Below, in pieces: positions 35,542-44,151 of a stretch of DNA of 64,000 nt. The stretch covers positions 1-64,000 of the forward strand of contig JBFGNS010000003.1 of NCBI GenBank assembly GCA_041574955.1. The letters run 5' to 3'. This DNA comes from CALZJC01 sp041574955 (lineage in GTDB: Bacteria > Acidobacteriota > Thermoanaerobaculia > Multivoradales > JAHEKO01). Each line of letters starts with the position of its first letter. Positions within the stretch are counted from its first letter, which is position 1. The translations under genes and the position numbers were made by a program. The notes beneath the pieces are model-generated. The model worked only from the letters and a program-made list of their open reading frames with translations, was not told where the DNA came from and did not search any database.

Positions 35542-35702
35542 CGGGGGCTTTTGGACGCCGGAGGCGCGCTGGGGCAGTGTAGCAGTGGGAAGCGCAGCGG
35601 GGGATCTCGGTACCCACCACTGGCGGGACACAGCCAGCTCCGGTTGACCGGGGCGGTGCGCCACCGCCCTTCCCCGGAGGCTTGGCTTGCATCGCCAATT
35701 GA

Positions 35703-35899
35703 GGCCGTGGGGGCCTCTTCTTCCCCGGCGGGCGGCTGGGGAGCCCGCATCTGCCGGAGTGGGACTTCGACGCCGCCCGGCTCGCAGTCCGGTCTGTTGC
35801 CTTCAGCACCGCCGCGCCCCTTTCGGGCCTGCGGCCCGAATTCAGGGCGCGGCCAGGCGGGCGACGCCGCCCGCCGGGGAAGAAGAGGCCCCCACGGCC
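35703..35899. repeat. Perfect 34-bp inverted repeat enclosing 129 bp
   Basis: The left arm 35703-35736 begins GGCCGTGGGGGCC and the right arm 35866-35899 ends GGCCCCCACGGCC; all 34 positions are exact complements. No further pairing extends outside the arms. The 129 bases between carry no coding frame. The size fits a miniature inverted-repeat element or a very stable transcribed stem. Confidence 0.85.
35822..35840. repeat. Hairpin inside the 34-bp inverted repeat
   Basis: TTCGGGCC and GGCCCGAA arms of 8 bp around a TGC loop. It lies inside the large inverted repeat and would be the tip of a nested structure. Confidence 0.6.
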
Positions 35900-36004
35900 G
35901 ACATGGCTGGGGGGTTGGGGAACCTCGGCGTCCGGGTGAGGTCACTCTTGGTGCCAGGTCGCTCGCGGCGTACAGCACCCGGGTCGGAGGCGGACGGTGC
36001 TCAG

Positions 36005-36118
36005 CACCCGGAGTCCGACCCCGGCGCTTTTCGCCGCTGTCATCCTGAGCGGAGCGAAGGACCTCAGCACGATCCCCGGCAAGCGCACCACGGTTCATCG
36101 ACTCACCCGGAGTCCGAC
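36005..36118. repeat. 15-bp direct repeat CACCCGGAGTCCGAC, two copies
   Basis: Exact copies lie at 36005-36019 and 36104-36118. They flank the CATCCTGAGCGGAGCGAAGG motif, as duplicated flanks of a small insertion would, although 15 bp is long for most target duplications. A diverged copy (CACCCGGGTCGGA) is at about 35977. Confidence 0.55.
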
Positions 36119-36159
36119 TCGCGTGCTGCTGATAGCTTTCGCCCCGGAGGAACGACGTG

Positions 36160-37527
36160 ATGAGAGCGAAGTTGGCGTTGGGTCTTGTGGCCGGGTGGCT
36201 GGCGGCGGGAGTGTCGGTTGGACAGGAGTACGGGGGGTTCGAGCAGGGGCGGGAGGTGATGCCGCCGGAGCGGTCGCTGCCGCAGCGTGAGCGGGTGGAG
36301 CCGGTCAACCGGATGCTCGAGCGGCGGCTCGAGGAGCTGCTGCCGCGGCTGATGCGCGAGACCGGCTTCGACATGTGGCTGGTGATCAACCGCGAGTACG
36401 CCGAGGACCCGGTCTACTTCAGCCTGGTGCCCGAGCCGGTGTTCGCGGCCCGCCGCACCACCATGCTGGTGTTTCACGACCGCGGTCCGGACGCCGGGGT
36501 GGAGCGGCTGACGGTAAGCCGCTATCCGCTGGGCCAGCTGTACCAGCCGGCGTGGGAGGGCGGAGACCTGGACGAGCAGTGGCGTCGGCTGGCCGAGGTG
36601 GTCCGCGAGCGCGATCCGCGCCGCATCGGCATCAACGTCAGCCGCCACTGGCCGGTGGCCGACGGCCTGACGGCGGCCCTGCGGGACCGGCTGGAGGAGG
36701 CGCTGGGCGCCGAGCTCTCCGGCCGCCTGGCGGGCGCAGAGCGGCTGGTGGTCCGCTGGCTGGAGACCCGCAGCGCCGAGGAGCTGGCGGCCTACCCGGC
36801 GGTCGTGGCGCTGGCACGCGGCGTCATCGCCGAGGCGTTCTCGAGCCGGGTGATCACGCCGGGGGTGACCACCACCGACGACGTCGCCTGGTTCATCCGC
36901 CAGCGGTTCGCGGACCTCGACCTGCCGGCCTGGTTCATGCCGTCGGTCGACCTGCAACGCCAGGGCAGCACCCAGTGCGACTCGTCGACTCCGTTCTGCG
37001 GCGATTCGGGCGTCATCCAGCCTGGCGACGTGCTGCATACCGACGTCGGCATCTGCTACCTCGGGCTGTGCACGGACACCCAGGAGATGGGCTACGTGGC
37101 GCGCCTCGGCGAGGCCGGCGTGCCGGCCGGCCTCGAGGCGGCGCTGGCCGACGGCAACCGGTGGCAGGACCTGCTGACGGCCGAGTTCGCCAACGGGCGC
37201 ACCGGCAACGAGATCCTGGCGGCGGCGCGCGCGGCCTCGGCGGCCGCCGGCCTCGACGCCAGCATCTACACCCATCCGCTCGGCGTCTTCGGTCACGCTC
37301 CGGGGCCGACCATCGGCATGTGGGACAACCAGGGCGACACGCCGGTGCAGGGCGAATGGCCACTCCATCCGGCCACCGGCTACGCCATCGAGGGCAACGT
37401 CAAGGCGGCGGTTCCCGAATGGGACGGCGGCCTGGTGCAGATCAAGCTCGAGCAGAGCGCGGTGTGGGACGGCGGGCGGGTGGTCTACCTGGCCGGCCGC
37501 CAGACCCGCTGGCACGTGGTGCGGTAG
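36160..37527 (+). CDS. Exported M24-family metallopeptidase (Xaa-Pro aminopeptidase-like)
   Basis: A 455-residue protein. ATG 36160 follows GGAGG at 36146-36150; a GTG directly before it is the alternative. A signal peptide covers about 1-22 (LALGLVAGWLAAGVSVGQ). An N-terminal creatinase-like domain (about 45-220) has the MWLVINREYAEDP start. The C-terminal pita-bread fold shows metal ligands in order: two Asp in LHTDVGICYLGLCTDTQ, His in GHAPGP, Glu in EGNVKA and Glu in IKLEQSAV. This is the pattern of aminopeptidase P/prolidase relatives. The substrate pocket is not recognisable enough to say which dipeptide. It stands alone, downstream of the repeat region, and ends opposite a convergent phosphoesterase gene. 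Confidence 0.85.
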   Translation: MRAKLALGLVAGWLAAGVSVGQEYGGFEQGREVMPPERSLPQRERVEPVNRMLERRLEELLPRLMRETGFDMWLVINREYAEDPVYFSLVPEPVFAARRTTMLVFHDRGPDAGVERLTVSRYPLGQLYQPAWEGGDLDEQWRRLAEVVRERDPRRIGINVSRHWPVADGLTAALRDRLEEALGAELSGRLAGAERLVVRWLETRSAEELAAYPAVVALARGVIAEAFSSRVITPGVTTTDDVAWFIRQRFADLDLPAWFMPSVDLQRQGSTQCDSSTPFCGDSGVIQPGDVLHTDVGICYLGLCTDTQEMGYVARLGEAGVPAGLEAALADGNRWQDLLTAEFANGRTGNEILAAARAASAAAGLDASIYTHPLGVFGHAPGPTIGMWDNQGDTPVQGEWPLHPATGYAIEGNVKAAVPEWDGGLVQIKLEQSAVWDGGRVVYLAGRQTRWHVVR

Positions 37528-37556
37528 ACGGGTGCCGGCGCGCCCGGCGGGGCCGT

Positions 37557-38429
37557 CTAGCGGCGGCGCAGCCGCGCCAACGCCTCGCGGTGCGGCAGAG
37601 CGGGATCGTAGGCGTCGAGGAACGCGGCCAGCGCCGCGCGGTCGGGGCGGTGGCCGGCCAGCTCGGCCCACTTGAGGAACGGCACCAGGAACGGGGCGGC
37701 GCGCTCCAGCTCCAGGCGCAGCAGCTCGGCCGTGATGCCGCCGTGCTCGGCGAAGCCGGTGGTGCGGTAGATCTCGAAGATCTCGGCGCGGTCATACTCG
37801 ACCCGGCGCAGCTCCACCCGCCAGCCGTCGCGGTCGTGGTGGAACAGCGTGTACTGGGCGCGCGGGTCGCGGTCGAACGGCAGTCCCACCGAGCCGACGT
37901 TGACCACCCGGCCGGCCGGCAGGCGGCGGTCCATCGGCCGGTGGGTGTGGCCGCACGCCAGGATCTCGGCGTCCACCGACTCGAGCTGCCGGGCCAGCTC
38001 GCCGTCGCCGGTCCACGGCCCCAGGCCGGCGTTGGCCGACTCCGGAGTGCCGTGAACCAGCAGCAGTCCCGGGCGCAGCTCGGAGCGCAGCCGCGGCGGC
38101 AGCGACTCGAGGTACGCCACGTCGTCGTCGCTCAGCTCGGCGGCCATCCAGCGCGACGCCGCCCACTCGTCCTCGTGCCACCAGTCGGGCGGCACCCGGC
38201 GGTGGCGGAAGTCGAGCATGTAGTCCTCGTGGTTGCCGCGCACCGACGGCCAGCCGGTGGCGCGCAGCGTGGCCACCACCCGGCTGCCCTGCGGGCCGCG
38301 GCCGACCAGGTCGCCGCCCACCAGCACCTCGTCCGGCCGCTGCCGTCGGAGGTCGGCGAGCACCGCTTCGAGCGCGGGCATGTTGCCGTGGACGTCGGCC
38401 AGCACGGCGATGGTCACGGAGTCGGACAT
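37557..38429 (-). CDS. Metallophosphoesterase (calcineurin-like, YfcE/MJ0936 type)
   Basis: A 290-residue enzyme starting at ATG 38429 (longer frames lack support). The two-metal site motifs are all present: DVHGN (12-16), GGDLVGRG (38-45), GNHED (65-69), VHGTPES and CGHTHRP. Members hydrolyse phosphomono- or diesters in the cytoplasm; the C-terminal extension of about 90 residues after the core is helical and of unknown use. It is separated from the SGNH-like gene by 120 bases and may have its own promoter there. Confidence 0.85.
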   Translation of the reverse strand: MSDSVTIAVLADVHGNMPALEAVLADLRRQRPDEVLVGGDLVGRGPQGSRVVATLRATGWPSVRGNHEDYMLDFRHRRVPPDWWHEDEWAASRWMAAELSDDDVAYLESLPPRLRSELRPGLLLVHGTPESANAGLGPWTGDGELARQLESVDAEILACGHTHRPMDRRLPAGRVVNVGSVGLPFDRDPRAQYTLFHHDRDGWRVELRRVEYDRAEIFEIYRTTGFAEHGGITAELLRLELERAAPFLVPFLKWAELAGHRPDRAALAAFLDAYDPALPHREALARLRRR

Positions 38430-38549
38430 CGAACAAGCCTCGCTGGGGCGCGGCCAGGATACCCGCGAGGGCCCCACCCTCCCAACCCCCCCCTCCAACT
38501 CCCCACTGCCCCGACCCGCGGACTCGCGGCCGCCGGGAGACCCAGGGCG

Positions 38550-39314
38550 TCAGTAGAACCAGACCGACGAGCCGTTCGGCCGCCTGGCGGCCGGCTGCGC
38601 GCGCCCGAGCCGCCAGCCCAGCAGGCGGCTCCGTTCGGCCGCCAGGAAGCTCCAGCGCACTGGCAGGTGGCCGGCCGGCGTCGGTGGCGCCGCCCGCCAG
38701 CCGCCGCAAACGGTGCTCCAGGCGGTGCGGCGAGCCGCGCGGCGCAGGTGGATGGCGTCGGCCCGCAGCCAGCTCGGTTCGAGCTCGGCGAGCCGGACGC
38801 CGTGGACGACCGCCAGCCGGCGCAGACCGGCGCTCACCTGCTCGAGCCGGCGCACGATGCGCTGCTGGGAGAAGCCGCGGCCGGGAAACAGCAGGCTGCG
38901 GAACAGCAGGAACCGCCAGCGCGCGAGCCGCGCCACCGAGGCTACCGGCGGTAGCGTCAGGACGGTGTCGGCGCCGGCCTCGACCAGCCGCTCGAGACAG
39001 CCCGCGACCGCCTCCAGCGTACGCTCCGGGGTGACGCCGTAGACCAGGTCGTTGCCGACGTCGGCCACCACGGCACGGGTCGGCAGCGGCCGGCCGGCGA
39101 GCCGCGACCACAGCCCGGTGCCGGCGATCGGCGGCAGCTCGCGCAGGCCGAAGCGGCTCCAGGTCGCGTACGCCCGGCCGTGGCCCGCCGCCGCCAGCAG
39201 CTCGACCGGCCCGGGCGCCCAGCCGGTGGCGCCGAGCGCGGCCACCATACCGAGCGCGGGCGTCAGGTTGCTGGCGCCCAGCAGCACCAGCCGGCTGGTC
39301 GCCACCTCGCTCAA
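38550..39314 (-). CDS. SGNH-hydrolase-like protein
   Basis: A 254-residue protein. LVLLGASNLTPALGM (9-23) resembles SGNH block I but has Ala-Ser-Asn in place of the usual Gly-Asp-Ser. VVADVGNDLVYG near 83-94 resembles block III with its Asn, and WLRADAIHLRRAA near 193-205 gives the D-x-x-H of block V. These features suggest a GDSL/SGNH esterase fold, perhaps with altered catalysis. The C-terminal part is Arg/Trp-rich (about 225-254). It abuts pdxH: its start is two bases from the pdxH stop, so they are cotranscribed. Substrate unknown. Confidence 0.62.
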   Translation of the reverse strand: MSEVATSRLVLLGASNLTPALGMVAALGATGWAPGPVELLAAAGHGRAYATWSRFGLRELPPIAGTGLWSRLAGRPLPTRAVVADVGNDLVYGVTPERTLEAVAGCLERLVEAGADTVLTLPPVASVARLARWRFLLFRSLLFPGRGFSQQRIVRRLEQVSAGLRRLAVVHGVRLAELEPSWLRADAIHLRRAARRTAWSTVCGGWRAAPPTPAGHLPVRWSFLAAERSRLLGWRLGRAQPAARRPNGSSVWFY

Positions 39315-39316
39315 AG

Positions 39317-39916
39317 CTACGGGTACAGCCGCTGCCGGGTCCAGCCGCCCTCGTCCGGCAGGTAGAGGAAGCGGTCGTGCAGCCGGTGGATCTGGTTGTG
39401 CCAGATCTCGATGCGCTCGGCCGCCAGCCGGTAGCCGCCCCAGAACTCGGGCCGCGGCACCTCGCGGCCGGCGAACTTCGCCTCGAAGCGGGCGAAGCGC
39501 GCCACCAGCTCGGTGCGCGAGGCGAGCGGCGCGCTCTGGCGGGAGGCCCAGGCGCCGATCTGGCTGCGCCGCGCGCGGCTGGCGAAGTAGGCGTCCGACT
39601 CGGCGTCGTCGATGCGCTCGACCGGCCCCTCCACCCGCACCTGGCGCTCCAGGGTCGGCCAGTAGAAGCAGAGCGCGGCGCGCGGATTGGCGGCCAGCTC
39701 GGCGGCCTTGCGGCTGGCGTGGTTGGTGAAGAACACGAAGCCGCGCTCGTCGGCGTGCTTGAGCAGCACCATGCGGTTCGACGGCCGGCCGTCGGCGTCG
39801 GCGGTGGCCAGGCTGCAGGCGGTGGCGTCGCCCGGCTCGCCGGCGCGGGCGCGCTCGAGCAGCTGGTGGAACTCGGCGAGCGGATCGGCTCGAGTGGTCA
39901 CGGCGCCAAGCTCCAC
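39317..39916 (-). CDS. pdxH: Pyridoxamine 5'-phosphate oxidase
   Basis: A 199-residue FMN oxidase that makes pyridoxal 5'-phosphate from pyridoxine or pyridoxamine phosphate. SNRMVLLKHADERGFVFFTN (46-65), AALCFYWPTLERQVRV (84-99), GAWASRQSAPL and the C-terminal LHDRFLYLPDEGGWTRQRLYP are diagnostic; the last segment carries the Arg and Pro ending of the family. It overlaps or abuts the genes on either side (stop and start two and one bases away), forming a minus-strand unit with the GTPase and the SGNH-like gene. Many PLP enzymes in this window depend on its product. Confidence 0.96.
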   Translation of the reverse strand: MELGAVTTRADPLAEFHQLLERARAGEPGDATACSLATADADGRPSNRMVLLKHADERGFVFFTNHASRKAAELAANPRAALCFYWPTLERQVRVEGPVERIDDAESDAYFASRARRSQIGAWASRQSAPLASRTELVARFARFEAKFAGREVPRPEFWGGYRLAAERIEIWHNQIHRLHDRFLYLPDEGGWTRQRLYP

Positions 39917-41239
39917 TCAGCCGGCGCGTTCCGCCAGGGCGCGCCGCAGCTCGCCCTCGATGGTGCCCGGCTCGACCTCCTCGAGCTCGTAGCGCACGCT
40001 GGCGATCGGCTTGTCGGACTCGAGGATCCTGCGCAGCGAGATCGGCGTGCCCTCGACCACGACGTCCGCCGGGGTGGCCCGGATGGTCGCTTCGAGGTCG
40101 CGCACCTGGGCCTCACCGTAGCCCATCGCCGGCAGGATGCGGCGCGCGTTGGGGTAGGTCTCGTAGGTGCGGCGCAGCGAGCCCTGGGCGTAGGGTGCCG
40201 GTGACACGATCTCGGCGGCGCCGTTCTGCTCGGCGGCGAACCAGCCGGCGCCGTACTCCATGCCGCCGTGGGTCAGGGTCGGCCCGTCCTCCACCACCAA
40301 CACCCGCTTGCCGCGGATCAGCTCCGGCCGGTCGACCGAGATCACCGAGCGGCACTGCACCACCCGCGCCCGCGGGTTGTGGGTGGCGCAGCTGTCGAGC
40401 ACCCGCGCCAGCCCGTCGGCCGGTGCGGTGTCCACCTTGTTGACCACGAGCAGGTCGGCGCGCAGCAGGTTGACCCGACCGGGGTAGTAGGTCAGCTCGT
40501 GCCCCGGCCGGTGCGGGTCGACGAGCGTCAGCTGCAGGTCGGGACGGTAGAACGGCGTGTCGTTGTTGCCGCCGTCCCACAGCACCACGTCGGCCTCGGC
40601 CTCGGCGCGGCGCAGGATCTCTGCGTAGTCGATGCCGGCGTAGACAACGAAACCGTTGACCAGGTGGGGCTCGTACTCCTCGCGCTCTTCGATCGTGCAG
40701 TCGTACCGGTCGAGGTCCTCGAAGTCGGCGAACCGCTGCCACGCCTGCCGTGCCAGATCGCCGTAGGGCATCGGGTGGCGCACGATCGCCACCTTGAGCC
40801 CCATCTGCTTGAGCAGCCGCGAGACGTAGCGCGTGGTTTGCGACTTGCCGACCCCGGTGCGCACCGCGGTCACCGCCACCACCGGTTTCCGGCTGTCGAT
40901 CATGGTGGCGGTCGCCGAGCACAGCACGAAGGCGGCGCCGGCTGCCACGACGGTGGCGGCGCGCTCCATGAGGTAGTCGTTCGACACGTCCGAGTACGAG
41001 AACCACGCCTCGTCGACGCCGTGCTCGACGATCAGCCGCGCGAGCTCGGCTTCGTCGTGGATCGCGATGCCGTCGGGGTAGCGCGGCCCGGCCAGCGCGG
41101 CGGGGTAGACGCGGCCCGCGATGTCGGGGATCTGGGCGGCGGTGAACGCCACCACCTCGAGCCGGTCGCTGTCGCGACACAGCACGTTGAAGTTGTGGAA
41201 GTCGCGCCCCGCGGCGCCCAGGATCAGGATCTTCTTCAT
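39917..41239 (-). CDS. Cyclic 2,3-diphosphoglycerate synthetase-like GTPase
   Basis: A 440-residue protein. An N-terminal Rossmann-like domain (MKKILILGAAGRDFHNFN) is followed by a P-loop domain with RTGVGKSQTT (127-136), DVVLWDGGNNDTPF and LLVVNKVDTA as G-domain motifs. The whole matches cyclic 2,3-diphosphoglycerate synthetase-like proteins, known in methanogenic archaea as makers of the thermoprotectant cyclic 2,3-bisphosphoglycerate and present in many bacteria as a GTPase of unknown role. ATG 41239 is the conserved start. It abuts pdxH by one base. The activity in bacteria is unproven, so the product here should not be assumed. Confidence 0.8.
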   Translation of the reverse strand: MKKILILGAAGRDFHNFNVLCRDSDRLEVVAFTAAQIPDIAGRVYPAALAGPRYPDGIAIHDEAELARLIVEHGVDEAWFSYSDVSNDYLMERAATVVAAGAAFVLCSATATMIDSRKPVVAVTAVRTGVGKSQTTRYVSRLLKQMGLKVAIVRHPMPYGDLARQAWQRFADFEDLDRYDCTIEEREEYEPHLVNGFVVYAGIDYAEILRRAEAEADVVLWDGGNNDTPFYRPDLQLTLVDPHRPGHELTYYPGRVNLLRADLLVVNKVDTAPADGLARVLDSCATHNPRARVVQCRSVISVDRPELIRGKRVLVVEDGPTLTHGGMEYGAGWFAAEQNGAAEIVSPAPYAQGSLRRTYETYPNARRILPAMGYGEAQVRDLEATIRATPADVVVEGTPISLRRILESDKPIASVRYELEEVEPGTIEGELRRALAERAG

Positions 41240-41361
41240 CGCTCGTTCGGCTCCACGGCTGGCGCGAATTGTCCCCCGGCCACGACGGCTTGGCAAACCC
41301 CTCGCCCGGCGCGACCGACGGCTGCCCCGGCGGCCGGTTGCCGCCGCCGGAACCGCGCGAG

Positions 41362-41367
41362 TAGCAT
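41362..41367 (+). promoter_or_regulatory. Candidate -10 box TAGCAT upstream of the threonine dehydrogenase
   Basis: TAGCAT lies 45 bases upstream of ATG 41413 in the divergent 173-base gap. No -35 is obvious. Confidence 0.25.
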
Positions 41368-41412
41368 AGGCCCTCCCGCCGGCTGGCGTCCGCCGCCGCG
41401 CGCAGGCTTCCG

Positions 41413-42384
41413 ATGAAGCGAATCCTCGTCACCGGTGCGCTCGGCCAGATCGGCTCGGAGCTGGTGCCGGCGCTGCGGCAGCTGCCCGGGGTCGAGCTGG
41501 TGGTGGCGACCGACGTCAAGGTGATGAGCGCCGCCGAGCTGGCCGGCGAAGGGCCGTTCGAGTACCTGGACTGCACACAGATGCGCCAGATCCAGGATGT
41601 CGTCCGGCGCCGCCGCGTGGACACCATCTACCACCTGGCGGCGCTGCTCTCGGCGGTCGCCGAGGAGAAGCCGCACATGGCCTGGGAGGTCAACATGGGC
41701 GGCCTCTACCGGGTGCTCGAGGTGGCCCGCGAGTCGCGCTGTGCGGTCTTCTTCCCGAGCTCGATCGGCGCCTTCGGTCCCGGCACGCCGCGCCGCGCCA
41801 CGCCCCAGGACACCGTGCAGCGGCCGACAACGATCTACGGCGTGACCAAGGTGTCGGGCGAGCTGCTGTGCGACTACTACCACCGCCGCTTCGGCATCGA
41901 CACCCGCGGCGTTCGCTTTCCCGGGCTGATCTCCCACAGCGCGCCGCCCGGCGGTGGCACCACCGACTACGCCGTCGAGATCTTCCACGACGCCATCCGC
42001 CACGGCCGCTACACCTGCTTTCTCGAGCCCGGCACACGGCTCGACATGATGTACATGCCCGACGCGATCGGCGCCGCCATCGCCGTGATGCAGGCCGACC
42101 CGTCGCGGCTGGTGCACCGCAACGCCTTCAACGTGACGGCAATGAACTTCACCCCCGAGGAGGTGGCGGCGGAGATCCGCCGCCATCTGCCGGAGTTCAC
42201 CCTCGATTACGACGTCGACCCGGTGCGGCAGGCGATCGCCGACTCGTGGCCGGAGTCGCTCGACGACAGCGCCGCCGGCGACGAGTGGGGGTGGCGGCCG
42301 CGCTACGACCTGGCGGCGATGACCCGCGAGATGATCGAGGTGCTGAGCGACCGGCTGCGGGCGCGCCGCGGGCCAGGAGAGTGA
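41413..42384 (+). CDS. L-threonine 3-dehydrogenase, short-chain (epimerase-like) type
   Basis: A 323-residue extended SDR. GALGQIG (8-14) binds NAD; the catalytic Tyr-x3-Lys is in IYGVTKVSGE (about 143-152), and SSIGAFGPGTP is the Ser region. The C-terminal LDMMYMPDAIGAAIAVM and FNVTAMNFTPEEVA match the TDH of the UDP-galactose-epimerase type, not a sugar epimerase. TDH oxidises threonine to 2-amino-3-ketobutyrate. The next gene, one base downstream, encodes KBL, which cleaves that product with CoA to glycine and acetyl-CoA. The pair forms the classic threonine-to-glycine route. Confidence 0.88.
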   Translation: MKRILVTGALGQIGSELVPALRQLPGVELVVATDVKVMSAAELAGEGPFEYLDCTQMRQIQDVVRRRRVDTIYHLAALLSAVAEEKPHMAWEVNMGGLYRVLEVARESRCAVFFPSSIGAFGPGTPRRATPQDTVQRPTTIYGVTKVSGELLCDYYHRRFGIDTRGVRFPGLISHSAPPGGGTTDYAVEIFHDAIRHGRYTCFLEPGTRLDMMYMPDAIGAAIAVMQADPSRLVHRNAFNVTAMNFTPEEVAAEIRRHLPEFTLDYDVDPVRQAIADSWPESLDDSAAGDEWGWRPRYDLAAMTREMIEVLSDRLRARRGPGE

Positions 42385-42385
42385 G

Positions 42386-43618
42386 ATGGCGACCGACCGA
42401 CTGCATCAGGTGCTGACCGAAGAGCTCGAGGCGATGGAGCGAGCGGGCACGTCGAAGGGCGCCGAGGCGGTGGTCACCGGCCTCGCGCCGGCGGCCGGCG
42501 AGCACGGCCCGCGCTTCCGGCTGGCGGGCGCCGGGGAGCGCGGCTTCATCCGCATGAACTCCAACAGCTACCTCGGGCTGTCGCTGCGCCCCGAGGTCAT
42601 CGCCGCCGAGGAGCGGGCGGCGAGGGAGCTGGGCACCGGGCCGGGCGCGGTGCGCTTCATCAGCGGCACCTACCGCCAGCACGTCGACCTCGAGGCTGGT
42701 CTGGCCCGCTTCCACGGCCGCCAGGCGGGGATGATCTTCAGCTCGGCCTACGCCACCACGCTGGGCGTGCTGGTGCCACTGCTCACCGGTGAGACCGCGG
42801 TGATCAGCGACGAGCTCAACCACAACTGCATCATCAACGCCATCCGGCTGGCGCGGCCGGCGAGCAAGGCGATCTACGCCCACCTCGACCTGGGCGAGCT
42901 CGAGCGCCGGCTGGAGGAGGCGGTGGAGGCGGGCGCCCGGCGGGCGGTGGTGGTCACCGACGGCATCTTCAGCATGCGCGGCGACCACGCGCCGCTGCCC
43001 GAGATCGCCGAGCTGGTGGCGCGCTACGACTCCCGTTTCGCCGAGAACGCCGTGCTGGTGGTCGACGACTCGCACGGCGTCGGCGCGTTCGGCGCCACCG
43101 GCCGCGGCACCGAGGAGTTCACCGGCTCGCCACCTGTCGATCTGCTGATCGCCACCCTGGGCAAGGCCCTCGGCGTCAACGGCGGCTACGTGGTGGGCGA
43201 CCGGCGACTCCTCGACTACCTGCGGGAGAGGGCTCCGCTCTACATCTACTCGAACCCGATCACGCCGGCCGAGGCGGCGGCCGCCTCGGCGGCGCTGGCG
43301 GTGCTCGACTCGGCGGCCGGCCGCGAGCTGCTCGACCACCTGCGCCGGATGACCGCGCGCTTCAAGGCCGGCCTGGTGGAGCTCGGCTACGAGACCCTGC
43401 CCGGCGAGCATCCGGTGGTGCCGCTGATGGTGCGCGACACCGCCCGTACGCGCGCGCTGGTGGCTCACCTCAAGCGCCACGGCGTGCTGGCCACCGGGCT
43501 GGCCTACCCGGTGGTGCCGCGCGGCGACGAGGAGATCCGCTTCCAGGTGTCGGCCGACCACACGCCGGCCGACGTCGACGCCGTGCTCGAGGTGCTGGCG
43601 TCGTTCGGCGAGCGCTAG
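42386..43618 (+). CDS. kbl: 2-amino-3-ketobutyrate CoA ligase (glycine C-acetyltransferase)
   Basis: A 410-residue alpha-oxoamine synthase of PLP fold type I. FIRMNSNSYLGLS (about 53-65), SGTYRQHVDLEAGLARFHGRQ, VVDDSHGVGAFG and the PLP-lysine motif ATLGKALGVNGG (about 257-268) are characteristic. KBL, ALAS, BioF and SPT share this fold; the coupling to the TDH gene makes KBL the best choice. It starts 1 base after the TDH stop (ATG 42386) and ends opposite the cytochrome c gene. Together they convert threonine to glycine and acetyl-CoA. Confidence 0.9.
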   Translation: MATDRLHQVLTEELEAMERAGTSKGAEAVVTGLAPAAGEHGPRFRLAGAGERGFIRMNSNSYLGLSLRPEVIAAEERAARELGTGPGAVRFISGTYRQHVDLEAGLARFHGRQAGMIFSSAYATTLGVLVPLLTGETAVISDELNHNCIINAIRLARPASKAIYAHLDLGELERRLEEAVEAGARRAVVVTDGIFSMRGDHAPLPEIAELVARYDSRFAENAVLVVDDSHGVGAFGATGRGTEEFTGSPPVDLLIATLGKALGVNGGYVVGDRRLLDYLRERAPLYIYSNPITPAEAAAASAALAVLDSAAGRELLDHLRRMTARFKAGLVELGYETLPGEHPVVPLMVRDTARTRALVAHLKRHGVLATGLAYPVVPRGDEEIRFQVSADHTPADVDAVLEVLASFGER

Positions 43619-43637
43619 CGCCGGCGGCGGGCGGCGG

Positions 43638-44093
43638 CTAGCGCGCTGTCCGGGGCTCCTGGATCGAGCGCAGGAACTCGACCAACTCGTCGATCTTGCG
43701 TTCGGCGCGCTGCTCGTCGGTCTCCTCGGTCCAGGTCGGCTGCAGGGTCTTCTGGAAGGCGTCGCCCCAGATCGGCATCTCCTTCAGCCCGTGCGCCCGC
43801 ACCTGCTCGCGGCCGTCGATCAGCGAGCGCACCCGGTCGGCCGGGTAGCGGCCGTCGTTGCGCTGGGCGATCCCGGTCAGGTCGGCCGGCTCGACGGTGA
43901 GCAGCTCGGCCAGCGAGCCGTCGCCGCGCGCCTCGTCACCGTGACAGTTGGAGCAGTAGATGCGGAAGGTGACCCGTCCCTTGGCCGCCATCAGCGTCTC
44001 TTCCTCGCTAGTGACGGCGCCGGCTGTGGGCAGCAGCGCCAGGGTGGCGGCCGTCACGGCTACGATCCAGACGGTGGCTTTCAGAGTCTTCAT
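43638..44093 (-). CDS. Secreted monohaem cytochrome c
   Basis: A 151-residue exported cytochrome. The signal peptide spans about 1-26 (VAVTAATLALLPTAGA). The single haem site is C47-S-N-C50-H51, and the sixth ligand is probably the Met of LKEMPIWG (about 109). The fold resembles the c-type cytochromes of the cytochrome c oxidase/cbb3 cofactor class (DGRYPADRVRSLIDGREQV). It lies 58 bases downstream of a small gene on the same strand. It would carry electrons in the periplasm; the partner is not visible here. Confidence 0.9.
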   Translation of the reverse strand: MKTLKATVWIVAVTAATLALLPTAGAVTSEEETLMAAKGRVTFRIYCSNCHGDEARGDGSLAELLTVEPADLTGIAQRNDGRYPADRVRSLIDGREQVRAHGLKEMPIWGDAFQKTLQPTWTEETDEQRAERKIDELVEFLRSIQEPRTAR

Positions 44094-44151
44094 GGTGTGT
44101 TCCTCCACTGGCGGCGGCTCGCTAGCCGCACCGCCGGGCCGGGGTTCGTCG

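Larger units (their letters stand above)
35542..36159. other. Repeat-rich noncoding region, 618 bp
   Basis: I see no coding frame. It holds the divergent promoters of the ExeA and M24 peptidase genes plus a perfect 34-bp inverted repeat (35703-35736 with 35866-35899), a small hairpin, a 15-bp direct repeat (36005-36019 and 36104-36118), and a CATCCTGAGCGGAGCGAAGG segment (about 36041-36060) of a type often seen dispersed in bacterial genomes. It looks like the remains of small nonautonomous repeats. Confidence 0.6.

Noticed and set aside
38550..39314. Calling 38550 a firm GDSL esterase
   Set aside because: Block I lacks the usual GDS serine context, so only an SGNH-like fold is claimed.
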